Assembly: GCF_007197885.1 (NCBI RefSeq)
Contig: NZ_VKKG01000007.1
Coordinates: forward strand, 1-64,000
Direction: 5' to 3'
Length of the DNA stretch: 64,000 nt
Origin: Tessaracoccus rhinocerotis
Lineage (GTDB): Bacteria > Actinomycetota > Actinomycetes > Propionibacteriales > Propionibacteriaceae
Shown: piece by piece, positions 36,272 to 44,250 of the stretch
How positions within the stretch are numbered: the first letter of the stretch is position 1
How the letters are laid out: every line of letters starts with the position of its first letter
Notes under the pieces: model-generated
The model's database searches: none
What the model was told of the DNA's origin: nothing
Seen by the model: the letters and a program-made list of their open reading frames with translations, nothing else
Program-made: the position numbers and the translations under genes

Positions 36272-38947
36272 GTGACCCAGCCGATGACCGTCGTCCCCAC
36301 CGCCCCCACCCGCCTGCGGACCGACGGCGGCGGAGACGCGTTCCCCGTAACCGGAGCCGCGCCCAGGTTCTCGTGGTGGCCGCCCGCCGAAGTCGGACGC
36401 GTGCTCGGCGCCGAGCTCGAGGCGCGCGTCGAGGGCCGGGCGCTGCAGCCGGTGGCGGTCGACGCCGGGCAGCAGTTCGTGGCATGGCCCTGGCCGGAGC
36501 TGCGCAGCAGGCAGCGCGTCGAGTGGCGGGTGCGCGTCGCGGGGGAGCGCGGCCGCAGTGAGTGGTCGGCGTGGGCGTCGTTCGAGGTCGGACTGCTGGA
36601 GGGGGACTGGGAGGCCCGCTGGATCTCCCCGCACGAGGCTGAGGACGCCGGGCACGGGAACCGGCCCGCACACCGTCTCTCAGTGACCTTCGACGTGGGT
36701 GACGACGTGGCGCGGGCCAGGCTCTACAGCACGGCGCTGGGGCTCTACGAGGCTTTCGTCAACGGGTCGCGCGCCGGAACCGCCGAACTCCTGCCGGGCA
36801 GCACCTCCTACGCCGAGACCCTGTACGCCCAGGCGTTCGACGTGACCGGAGCGGTCCGGGCCGGCTCGAACCGGCTCGAGCTCCTGCTCAGCGACGGCTG
36901 GTACCGGGGGCAGGTGGGTGCCTTCCGCATCCCGTCCGGCTGGGGCGACACCCTGGCGGCCAGGGTGGAACTCCACCTGGAACTCGCCGACGGATCAAGG
37001 CGCGTGGTGCGCAGCGACGGGAACTGGACGAGCGCACCGTCGCAGATCGTCCGGGCTGACCTGATGGCAGGCCAGAGCACCGACTTCACCGCCGTCCCCG
37101 GCCCCGCGGCACCCGTGGTGGTGGACGCGGTCCGGGGACCGCGGATCGACTGGTCCCCCGCGCCGCCGGTGCGAGTGGTGGAGACGCGTCGACCGGTCTC
37201 GGTCCGACGTGTCTCGGAGACCGTGGTGGTGGCCGACTTCGGGCAGAACGCGTCGGGCTGGGTGCGCCTCAGCGACCTCGGTCCCGCGGGCACCCGGACG
37301 GTGATCGACCACGGGGAGTTCGTCGGCCCCGACGGTGACCTCGACACCCGGCACCTCGACTCGACCCACCGCGAGGGCGGCCGGACGGAGTTCGTGCAAC
37401 GCGACGAGGTGGTCTCCGACGGCGTCGCGACCGTCTTCGAGCCCCGGCACACGGTCCACGGCTTCCAGTACGCGCGCCTGGAGCGCCACGGCGCACCCCT
37501 CGACCCGGCAGCCGTCGAGATGCGGATCGTCCACACCGACCTGCGACCGACCGGCACCTTCGCCTGCAGCGACCCCGACCTCAACCGACTGCACGAGATC
37601 GCCGATTGGAGCTTCCGCGGCAACGCCGTCGACGTGCCCACCGACTGCCCCACCCGTGAGCGGCTCGCCTGGACCGGCGACTACCAGGTGTTCGCCCCCG
37701 TGGCCACGCGCCTGTACGACGTGCTGGGCTTCAGCCGCAAGTGGCTGCGCTCGGTCCGCGACGACCAACTCGACGACGGCCGCATCCCCAACTTCGCGCC
37801 CGACGGGCGGCGCATCAAGCACAACCTGGACGACCAGCTGGCGATGATGACGGGCTCGGCCGGCTGGGGCGACGCGATCGTCGCCGTCCCGTGGGAACTC
37901 CACCGGTCCTACGGGGACACCGAGGTGTTGTCGGAGAACTGGAACGCGATGGTCCGCTGGGTGGAGTGGGCGCTGGGCAACGCCCGCACGGCCCGCCACC
38001 ACTCACGGGTGGAACGATCGCCCGAACCGCTGCCGCACGAGCAGTACCTGTGGGACGGCTCGTTCCACTGGGGCGAGTGGACCGAGCCGCGGGCCAGGGC
38101 CGCCGACGGTTCGCGCATCGACCCCGTCCAGGACAATCCCATGGCCTGGTTCATGGCGGACAAGGGCGAGATCGGCACCGCCTACCTCTACCGATCCACG
38201 CTCACCCTGGCGCGGGTGGCCGGAGTGCTCGGACGCACCGACGACGCGGCGCGCTACGCGCAGGTGGCCGAACACGTCCGCGATGCGTGGCGCACCGAGT
38301 TCCTGAGGGCAGACGGCCGCACCGCGGCCGACACCCAGGCGAACTACGTCCGCGCGTTGGCCTTCGACCTGATCCCCGAGCCGCTGCGAGCGGCCGCGGC
38401 CGATCGCCTGGTGCAACTCATCCGCGAGGCCGACACCCACCTCAGCACCGGATTCCTCGCCACCGGGGAACTGCTCCCCGTGCTCGCCGACACCGGCCAC
38501 GCCGACGTCGCCCACCAACTGCTGTTCCGGCGCACGCCGCCGTCCTGGCTGTACATGGTGGACAAGGGCGCCACCACCATCTGGGAGGACTGGGAGGGCA
38601 TCGACGAGAACGGCGAGGCGCACGAGTCGCTCAACCACTACAGCAAGGGAGCCGTGGTCCGCTTCCTCCACACCCACACCGTGGGACTGCGCCAGGACGC
38701 CGGTTCGGTCGCGTGGCGGGCGTTCACCGTCGCCCCCGTACCGCCGCCGGCCGTCGACTGGGCGGAGGGGACGCACGAGAGCCCGAGCGGCACCATCCGG
38801 GTGCGGTGGGAGATCGTCGACGGCGTGCTGGAGTTGTCCGTGACCGTCCCTACCGGCTCGAGCGCCACCCTGCGGCTGCCCGACGGAACCACCGAGGTGG
38901 TTGAAGGACCGGCCCGGGTGGATCGCCGCAGCGCGATCTCGGCCTGA
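36272..38947 (+). CDS. GH78 alpha-L-rhamnosidase
   Basis: About 891 residues, no signal peptide. An N-terminal fibronectin-like domain (PRFSWWPPAEVGRVLGAELE) is followed by Bac_rhamnosid_N (RLYSTALGLYEAFVNGSRAG, SDGWYRGQVGAFRIPSGW), a concanavalin-like domain (VVVADFGQNASGWVRL) and the six-hairpin catalytic domain. Asp458, Glu463 and Asp470 in DCPTRERLAWTGD align with the Asp-Glu-Asp triad of GH78, and Glu772 in TTIWEDWEGID with the distal catalytic Glu. It releases terminal alpha-L-rhamnose. GTG 36272 lies 7 bases after the GH1 stop; ATG 36284 is the alternative. It ends 4 bases from the convergent YbaK-like gene. Confidence 0.92.
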   Translation: MTQPMTVVPTAPTRLRTDGGGDAFPVTGAAPRFSWWPPAEVGRVLGAELEARVEGRALQPVAVDAGQQFVAWPWPELRSRQRVEWRVRVAGERGRSEWSAWASFEVGLLEGDWEARWISPHEAEDAGHGNRPAHRLSVTFDVGDDVARARLYSTALGLYEAFVNGSRAGTAELLPGSTSYAETLYAQAFDVTGAVRAGSNRLELLLSDGWYRGQVGAFRIPSGWGDTLAARVELHLELADGSRRVVRSDGNWTSAPSQIVRADLMAGQSTDFTAVPGPAAPVVVDAVRGPRIDWSPAPPVRVVETRRPVSVRRVSETVVVADFGQNASGWVRLSDLGPAGTRTVIDHGEFVGPDGDLDTRHLDSTHREGGRTEFVQRDEVVSDGVATVFEPRHTVHGFQYARLERHGAPLDPAAVEMRIVHTDLRPTGTFACSDPDLNRLHEIADWSFRGNAVDVPTDCPTRERLAWTGDYQVFAPVATRLYDVLGFSRKWLRSVRDDQLDDGRIPNFAPDGRRIKHNLDDQLAMMTGSAGWGDAIVAVPWELHRSYGDTEVLSENWNAMVRWVEWALGNARTARHHSRVERSPEPLPHEQYLWDGSFHWGEWTEPRARAADGSRIDPVQDNPMAWFMADKGEIGTAYLYRSTLTLARVAGVLGRTDDAARYAQVAEHVRDAWRTEFLRADGRTAADTQANYVRALAFDLIPEPLRAAAADRLVQLIREADTHLSTGFLATGELLPVLADTGHADVAHQLLFRRTPPSWLYMVDKGATTIWEDWEGIDENGEAHESLNHYSKGAVVRFLHTHTVGLRQDAGSVAWRAFTVAPVPPPAVDWAEGTHESPSGTIRVRWEIVDGVLELSVTVPTGSSATLRLPDGTTEVVEGPARVDRRSAISA

Positions 38948-38951
38948 CCGA

Positions 38952-39506
38952 TCAGTCGGCCACGGGCGGGGCAGGGATGGTCAGCGCCATCACCTCGACG
39001 CCGGGCAGCTTGGCCAGGTCGGTGCCGCGGATGGCCACCTTGCTGCCCCTGATGCCCGAGCCGATTACGAGCCAGCCCGCGGCCGCGACCGCGTCGTCGA
39101 CGAGGATCGGCCAGTCCGCGGGGAGGCCGATCGGCGTGATGCCGCCGTACTCCATGCCGCTCATCGACGTGGCCGTCTCCATCGCCGCGAACGAGATCTT
39201 GCGGACGTCGAGGTGCTTCTTGATGGCCTTGTTGACGTCGGCCCTGTCCGTGGCCAGCACCATCACCGCCGCGCGGGTGGTGCGCTCGCCACGTCGACCT
39301 TCCACCACCACACAGTTCGACGACTCCGCCATGGTGACGTCGTAGGCCTCGCAGAAGGCGGCCGTGTCGGCCAGGTCCGGGTCTATGGGGGCGACCCACG
39401 CGTCGAGTCCCGTGATGGCTGCGGCCGTGGCCGGGGCGAGGAGGTCGATTGCCTGTGCTGCCGGCTTCCAGTCCAGGTTGCCGGGGAGGTCCGTGGGGTT
39501 TGTCAT
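38952..39506 (-). CDS. YbaK/EbsC-family aminoacyl-tRNA deacylase-like protein
   Basis: A 184-residue protein with the YbaK/ProX fold: CEAYDVTMAESSNCVVVEGR, TRAAVMVLATDRADVNKAIK, KHLDVRKISFAAMETATSMS and the conserved GGITPIGLPADWPILVDDA. The Lys in the DVNKAIKKHL helix is where YbaK places its key Lys. Family members hydrolyse mischarged tRNA such as Cys-tRNA(Pro); specificity here is unknown. ATG at 39506 is preceded by the short segment GCTGGAGGCC. No functional link with the glycosidases is apparent. Confidence 0.82.
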   Translation of the reverse strand: MTNPTDLPGNLDWKPAAQAIDLLAPATAAAITGLDAWVAPIDPDLADTAAFCEAYDVTMAESSNCVVVEGRRGERTTRAAVMVLATDRADVNKAIKKHLDVRKISFAAMETATSMSGMEYGGITPIGLPADWPILVDDAVAAAGWLVIGSGIRGSKVAIRGTDLAKLPGVEVMALTIPAPPVAD

Positions 39507-39615
39507 GGCCTCCAGCGTAGTCAGCGACTGTGTTGCGGAAGGCGCGGCAGACGGCGCCCAGCGCGACAGTGTTGCGGTGGCGTCGGCGCGGAGGTGGGCG
39601 CCCGCGGCACGCGAG

Positions 39616-39653
39616 AGGTCCGGACCGGCCCCGATCGGGGGCGGCCCGGACCT
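39616..39653 (-). terminator. hairpin terminator of the secreted GH183 gene
   Basis: AGGTCCGG-A-CCGGCCCC pairs with GGGGGCGG-C-CCGGACCT across a four-base GATC loop. It begins 11 bases beyond the stop codon of the gene at 39665-41710. Confidence 0.7.
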
Positions 39654-39664
39654 GGGCGGATTCG

Positions 39665-41710
39665 TCAGCTGAAGCGGACGATGTTGTTGAAGACCATCTT
39701 GGTCACCACGCGGTAGGCGTTGCCGACCCGCTCGATGACCTGTGCCTCGGCGTAGCTGCGGCAACCGTTGCCACCGGTGGAGGGCGTGTTGCACTCGGTG
39801 CGCCAGCGGCGGCCGTCGGTACCGGTGAACTCACCCGGCGTCGCCAGCGGGTTGCCCACCCACAGTGACTTCGGCGAGGGCGTGTAGGTGAGGTTGTTGA
39901 ACGCCCAGCCGTTGACCTGGTGGAAGTGGCCGTCGAGCTGCTTGATCTGGGTGGCCCAGATGTAGGTCCAGCAGCGATCGGTCTGCGAGTACGGCTCGCA
40001 CACCGTCATCCAACGGCGCCCGTTCACGTCGTGGAACCCCGGCGTGATGTAGAGGTCCTCAGTCGGCGGGTCCGTCGGTTCCTGCGTCGGTTCCTCGGTG
40101 GGTTCCTGCGTCGGCTCCTCGGTCGGCTCCTCCGTCGGCTCCTCGGTGGGAGGCGTGCCGGGATCGCTGATGGCCACCAGGTTGATGTTGTCGCCCTGCA
40201 CCCAGCGGTCGGCGGTCATCGTCGAGCCGGCGAACACGTCCACGAGGGTGTGTGCCCCGCTGTTGAACTCGACGGTGAACTTCGTGTACTCGGCGAGGTC
40301 GCCGAAGGTCTCCTGCGCGACGACGACGCCGCCCGGTCCGCTCTGCCGCACGCCGAGGAAGCCCTCGCCGGCGCCGCCGCCGGCCGAGTCGCCAGTGGTG
40401 AACCAGCCGGTCAGCCGGTAGTCGGTGTACGGGGTGAGCGTCACCTGCTGGGTCACCTGCTGCGTGCCCGCGTTCATCCGCACCCAGAACTGCCGGAAGC
40501 CGACCTTCGCCCAGGCGGAGTTGGTGTCGATGCCGCCGGCGCCCTGCAGGGTCCAGCCGCCCTCGACGTTGATCGCGTCGCTCATCTCGAACGAGGCGTC
40601 TCGCAGCAGGTTGGGTCGGATGACCTGGCCCGCGTCGTCGAGGCTTGCGTGCATCAGCGCCACGTTGTAGCCGTTCCAGATGGACAGCGCGAAGTACAGC
40701 TCGTCGGGCTCGGACCACGGGTGGATGTAGCCGCCGTAGAGCCCGGGGTACTCGGCCTGCGTGGCCAGGATCTGCTCATCGCCCCAGGAGGTGGGGGAGT
40801 CGCCGACCCGCAGCACCAGGTCCGCGTTGGTGTTCAGGTAGACCATGTGCCACTGCTCGGTCTCGGGGACGTAGCGCACTGACAGCTCGGCGACGGCGGG
40901 GTCGATGATGGACTGGACGGCCGAGTAGTCGCTGTTCCAGGCGGTGCCGTCCCAGTACTCGTAGGCCTCCTTGTCCAGCATCTGGTCCTCGGCGACGCGC
41001 CCCACCGACGCCGCCCCCAGGCGGCCGTTCGGCGTGCCGAACATGTAGACGTAGCCGTCGGCCCGGGTGTAGGCGAGCATCTGGAACGGGTCGTCGTCAG
41101 CCTCCGTGTTCTCCCACCTCGGGGCACCCTCGATGGACCAGGTCTGGCCACCGTCGTCGGAATAGGCGAGCTGGCTGAAGTTGGTCCACCACTCACCGGG
41201 CGGGCCCCACTCGCGCACGGACATGTAGGCCATGTACTGCCGGCCGTCGACCTCGATGCCGGCGGTCGGGATGGTGGTGTGCTCCTCGCCGGGCACCTTC
41301 TGCGAGCCGATGATCTCGACCGCCTGGCCGGACTCGTCGGTCAGTGCCCAGTCGAAAGCCATGCCGTCGGACAGGTCGGTGTCCGAGGAGCGCAGCAGCA
41401 CGTTGCTGCGCCAGTTCCCGGTGCCGGCGCCGGAGCCGCCCGGCACGGCGAACGTGTCGCCGAAGGCGGTCAGCACGTTGCCGGTGCCGTCGTCCCACAT
41501 GATGCCCAGGTCGGTGGCGCCGATGTCCCAGACCTCGGCGGTGTCGGTGGTGGCCCCCGCGCCGGTGATCTCGTCGATCAGGGTGGCGGGGGAGATCGGC
41601 GGAAGGTCGCCCTCCGCGGCGACGGCGTCACCGAGCGTCGCCCCGGTGGCGGCCAGCGCCCCCGTGGTTAGCGTGACGATAAAACGATTACTTAGTTTTC
41701 TACGCGTCAT
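39665..41710 (-). CDS. secreted GH183 (DUF4185) endo-D-arabinanase, multidomain
   Basis: A 681-residue exported protein. Signal peptide about 1-32 (RFIVTLTTGALAATGATLGD, cleavage near AVAA-E). The DUF4185 beta-propeller catalytic domain (about 35-370) has the paired Asp67 (GATDLG) and Asp85 (TAFGDTFA); GH183 enzymes use such a pair. A jelly-roll CBM-like domain follows (about 375-535), then a Pro-Thr-Glu repeat linker (PTEEPTEEPTEEPTQEPTEE), then a Cys-containing repeat domain (GRRWMTVCEPYSQ and GRRWRTECNTPS). DUF4185 proteins are endo-D-arabinanases of mycobacterial cell-wall arabinan. ATG 41710 is preceded by GGAGGAAACACG. Divergent from the GH172 gene. Confidence 0.88.
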   Translation of the reverse strand: MTRRKLSNRFIVTLTTGALAATGATLGDAVAAEGDLPPISPATLIDEITGAGATTDTAEVWDIGATDLGIMWDDGTGNVLTAFGDTFAVPGGSGAGTGNWRSNVLLRSSDTDLSDGMAFDWALTDESGQAVEIIGSQKVPGEEHTTIPTAGIEVDGRQYMAYMSVREWGPPGEWWTNFSQLAYSDDGGQTWSIEGAPRWENTEADDDPFQMLAYTRADGYVYMFGTPNGRLGAASVGRVAEDQMLDKEAYEYWDGTAWNSDYSAVQSIIDPAVAELSVRYVPETEQWHMVYLNTNADLVLRVGDSPTSWGDEQILATQAEYPGLYGGYIHPWSEPDELYFALSIWNGYNVALMHASLDDAGQVIRPNLLRDASFEMSDAINVEGGWTLQGAGGIDTNSAWAKVGFRQFWVRMNAGTQQVTQQVTLTPYTDYRLTGWFTTGDSAGGGAGEGFLGVRQSGPGGVVVAQETFGDLAEYTKFTVEFNSGAHTLVDVFAGSTMTADRWVQGDNINLVAISDPGTPPTEEPTEEPTEEPTQEPTEEPTQEPTDPPTEDLYITPGFHDVNGRRWMTVCEPYSQTDRCWTYIWATQIKQLDGHFHQVNGWAFNNLTYTPSPKSLWVGNPLATPGEFTGTDGRRWRTECNTPSTGGNGCRSYAEAQVIERVGNAYRVVTKMVFNNIVRFS
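41680..41691. promoter_or_regulatory. LacI-type operator candidate inside the GH183 leader codons
   Basis: TAAAACGATTAC resembles the intergenic site GTAAACGATTAC. It overlaps codons 7-11 of the GH183 gene, where AGT-AAT-CGT-TTT replace the GC-rich codons used elsewhere, so the DNA itself may be under constraint. Confidence 0.4.
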
Positions 41711-41878
41711 CGTGTTTCCTCCGGTAGCTGCGCGTTCGGCCGCCACAACGACGTGGGGCCTGGTGATCCGGACTGTAACCCGGGGCCGCTACGGAAGTAC
41801 AGGGAAAGCCGGGAACGAGAAACAGTTTCTCGATGGCGCCCTCCCGGTTGACAGGCAAACGGTCGAGCCATACGCTGA

Positions 41879-41890
41879 GTAAACGATTAC
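41879..41890. promoter_or_regulatory. LacI-type operator in the GH183/GH172 divergent region
   Basis: GTAAACGATTAC is a near-palindrome centred on CG (GTAA-ACGA-TTAC), the typical form of LacI/GalR-family operators. It lies 56 bases upstream of the GH172 start and 169 bases upstream of the secreted GH183 start, in the only divergent promoter region of the locus. The LacI protein at 50295 is the natural candidate to bind it. Confidence 0.6.
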
Positions 41891-41945
41891 ACGTGATTAC
41901 CCGGTGGCGACGCAGCCTCCGGGTGCTGAAGAAGGGTAGTCATCG

Positions 41946-43025
41946 ATGACTTCATACGGGGACCACGGATCCAGCCTCCGTGACCTGCCACGCCTCAGGA
42001 GCTCCCGCCGACGGCGCGTTTCCTCCTACGACCGCTCCGGCGGCAACGAGGACCGCCTCACCGTCCGCCCCGGCGAGACCGTGGAGCTCGCGAACATCGC
42101 CGGCGCGGGGGACATCAACCACATCTGGATGACGGTTGCCCCGATGGCGCCGCCGGATCCCAACACCCCGGACAAGGCGTTCATGCGCAAGCTCGTGCTG
42201 CGCGTCTACTGGGACGGCAACGAGCACCCCAGCGTGCTGGTGCCGCTCGGGGACTTCTTCGGCGTCGGCCACGCGAAGACCACCAACTTCGCCTCGCTGC
42301 CGCTCCAGATGAGCCCCCAGGACGGCAAGTCGCTGAACTCGTTCTTCCACATGCCCTTCGCCGACGGCGCCCGCTTCGAACTCGTCAACGAGTGCACGGA
42401 CCTGACCGTCTGGTTCTACTACTACATCGACTACGAGGCCTTCGACGAGCTGGAGGACGGCATCGGTCGGTTCCACGCGTCGTGGCACCGCGAGGACCCC
42501 ACCGACGGCATCGAGCAGGGCGAGCTGACCAACGCCCAGTACCTCTTCGAGGGTGACAACACCACCGGCGACGGGAACTACACGATCCTGGAGACCAAGG
42601 GCCGCGGCCACTACGTCGGGTGCACCTTCAACGTCACCAACCTGCGCCACACCGAGGACTGGAACTGGTACGGCGAGGGCGACGACATGATCTTCATCGA
42701 CGGTGAGGAGTGGCCGCCGGACATCCACGGCACCGGCACCGAGGACTACTTCAACACCGCCTGGTGCCCCGCCGAGCCATACCAGAGCATGTACCACGGC
42801 ATCACGATGCCGGGCGGCGACAACTGGTCGGGACAGATCTCGATGTACCGGTTCCACGTGGAGGACCCGATCACCTTCTCCGAGTCCATCCGCGTCACCA
42901 TCGAGCACGGCCACAACAACCAGCGCAGCGACGACATCTCGTCCGTGGCGTACTGGTACCTGGACCGGGTCGACGAGACGCTGACGCTGCCGCCCGTCGA
43001 GGAACGCCTCCCGAGGCTCGGGTGA
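41946..43025 (+). CDS. GH172 (DUF2961) probable exo-alpha-D-arabinofuranosidase
   Basis: A 359-residue protein of the DUF2961 double jelly-roll family: SSYDRSGGNEDRLTVRPGET, IAGAGDINHIWMTV, LVLRVYWDGNEHPSVLVPLG, DFFGVGHAKTTNFASLPLQM and GEEWPPDIHGTGTEDYFNTA (conserved Glu in GTGTEDYF), with WYGEGDDMIFIDGE before it. GH172 members include exo-alpha-D-arabinofuranosidases and alpha-D-fructofuranosidases. No signal peptide, so cytoplasmic, acting on imported oligosaccharides (inference). ATG 41946 follows AAGAAGGG. The next gene, a second GH183, begins one base after its stop. Confidence 0.9.
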   Translation: MTSYGDHGSSLRDLPRLRSSRRRRVSSYDRSGGNEDRLTVRPGETVELANIAGAGDINHIWMTVAPMAPPDPNTPDKAFMRKLVLRVYWDGNEHPSVLVPLGDFFGVGHAKTTNFASLPLQMSPQDGKSLNSFFHMPFADGARFELVNECTDLTVWFYYYIDYEAFDELEDGIGRFHASWHREDPTDGIEQGELTNAQYLFEGDNTTGDGNYTILETKGRGHYVGCTFNVTNLRHTEDWNWYGEGDDMIFIDGEEWPPDIHGTGTEDYFNTAWCPAEPYQSMYHGITMPGGDNWSGQISMYRFHVEDPITFSESIRVTIEHGHNNQRSDDISSVAYWYLDRVDETLTLPPVEERLPRLG

Positions 43026-43026
43026 C

Positions 43027-44157
43027 ATGGTGTCGCGTCGAATGCTCCTCACCGCCGGGGCCGCTGTGCCCCTGCTCGTGGCCTGCGGCGGCGAGAGCCT
43101 CCCCAGGGCCGTGACGCAGGGCGGCGACTTCCGGCTGCAGCGCGTCGACGCCGTCACCCGGATCGCCCAGCTCACCGGCGCCGGTGCCATCAACGACACC
43201 GAGCAGTACCTCCTCGAGGGCACCGACCTGGGCCACATGACCACGGTCGGGGACCGGACCTACTTCACCTTCGGCGACAGCTTCGGCCTCCGCGCACCGG
43301 GGACCGTCGGCGCCGGGGGCGAGGTCTGGAAGTCCAACTGCATCGCCTGGACCACCGACGACGACCCCTCCGACGGCATCACCTTCGACGGCTGGGTGCT
43401 AGACGAGTTCGAGCAGGTCAAGGAGGTCATCCCCGGCGAGCACAAGCCGAACGACCAGGTTGGGGAGGTCACGAAGATCCCCACCCAGATGTGGGCCGTC
43501 GACGACGAGCTGTTCATGGCCTACATGTCCGTCCACCACTGGGGAGACCCCGGCGTGTGGACGGCCGACCACGCAGGACTGGCCCGCTCCGTCGACCAGG
43601 CGCAGAACTGGGAGATCCTCGAGGGCGTCGACTGGGCCGGTGACGGCAACTTCGTCCAGCTGGCGCACGCGCACGTCGTCGAAGACGGCGACACGTACGT
43701 CTACCTGTGGGGGATTCCTGCGGGCAGGTTCGGCGGCGTCAAGCTGATGCGGGTGCCCGCCAGCGCGGACGCCGTGGCCGCCGGCCGGTTCGAGTACTTC
43801 ACGGGACTCGAGGGGGACGAGCCCACCTGGGGGCCCTCCGAGGACGGCGCGGCCACCGTGCTGGACGGCTTCGTCGGGGAACTGTCGGTGCTGTGGTCGG
43901 AGCACCTCGAGCGCTGGCTGCTCACCACGATGGTGGACAACGGCTCTGCAGTGGTCTTCGAGGGGCTCGCGCCCTGGGGGCCGTGGAGCGAACCGCACAC
44001 CATCACCACACAGGCCGAGACCCCGGGTCTCTACGCCCCCTACACAAACCCGCGCTACGTGTCCGCCGAAGGCAGGCGCATCTACTTCACAATGTCCATC
44101 TGGGAGCCCTACCAGGTCTTCTGGTACTCGATGGACCTCGTCGGCACCGACGGCTGA
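43027..44157 (+). CDS. GH183 (DUF4185) lipoprotein, second endo-D-arabinanase
   Basis: A 376-residue protein. It has a double-Arg signal (MVSRRMLLTAGAAVPLLVAC) with lipobox Cys20, so it is anchored on the outer face of the membrane. The DUF4185 propeller carries the Asp pair at Asp67 (EGTDLG) and Asp84 (FTFGDSF), and shares MWAVDDELFMAYMSVHHWGD, ETPGLYAPYTNPRYVS and IYFTMSIWEPYQVFWYSMD with the other GH183 protein. It has no CBM or C-terminal repeats, so it is a single-domain enzyme, perhaps for shorter oligomers. Start ATG 43027, one base after the GH172 stop. Followed by an ABC-transporter binding protein. Confidence 0.88.
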   Translation: MVSRRMLLTAGAAVPLLVACGGESLPRAVTQGGDFRLQRVDAVTRIAQLTGAGAINDTEQYLLEGTDLGHMTTVGDRTYFTFGDSFGLRAPGTVGAGGEVWKSNCIAWTTDDDPSDGITFDGWVLDEFEQVKEVIPGEHKPNDQVGEVTKIPTQMWAVDDELFMAYMSVHHWGDPGVWTADHAGLARSVDQAQNWEILEGVDWAGDGNFVQLAHAHVVEDGDTYVYLWGIPAGRFGGVKLMRVPASADAVAAGRFEYFTGLEGDEPTWGPSEDGAATVLDGFVGELSVLWSEHLERWLLTTMVDNGSAVVFEGLAPWGPWSEPHTITTQAETPGLYAPYTNPRYVSAEGRRIYFTMSIWEPYQVFWYSMDLVGTDG

Positions 44158-44250
44158 GGCCGTCGACGCAACACAACCGAAAAATCAAGCCCGTTCAGGG
44201 CGGACCCAAGACCTCCTGCACCGCCGCAGGAACTACCGAAGGAGACAACA

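Noticed and set aside
32771-36309. Long minus-strand frames opposite GH2 and GH1
   Set aside because: Antisense shadows with compositional bias (Val, Asp, Gly, His) and no motifs.
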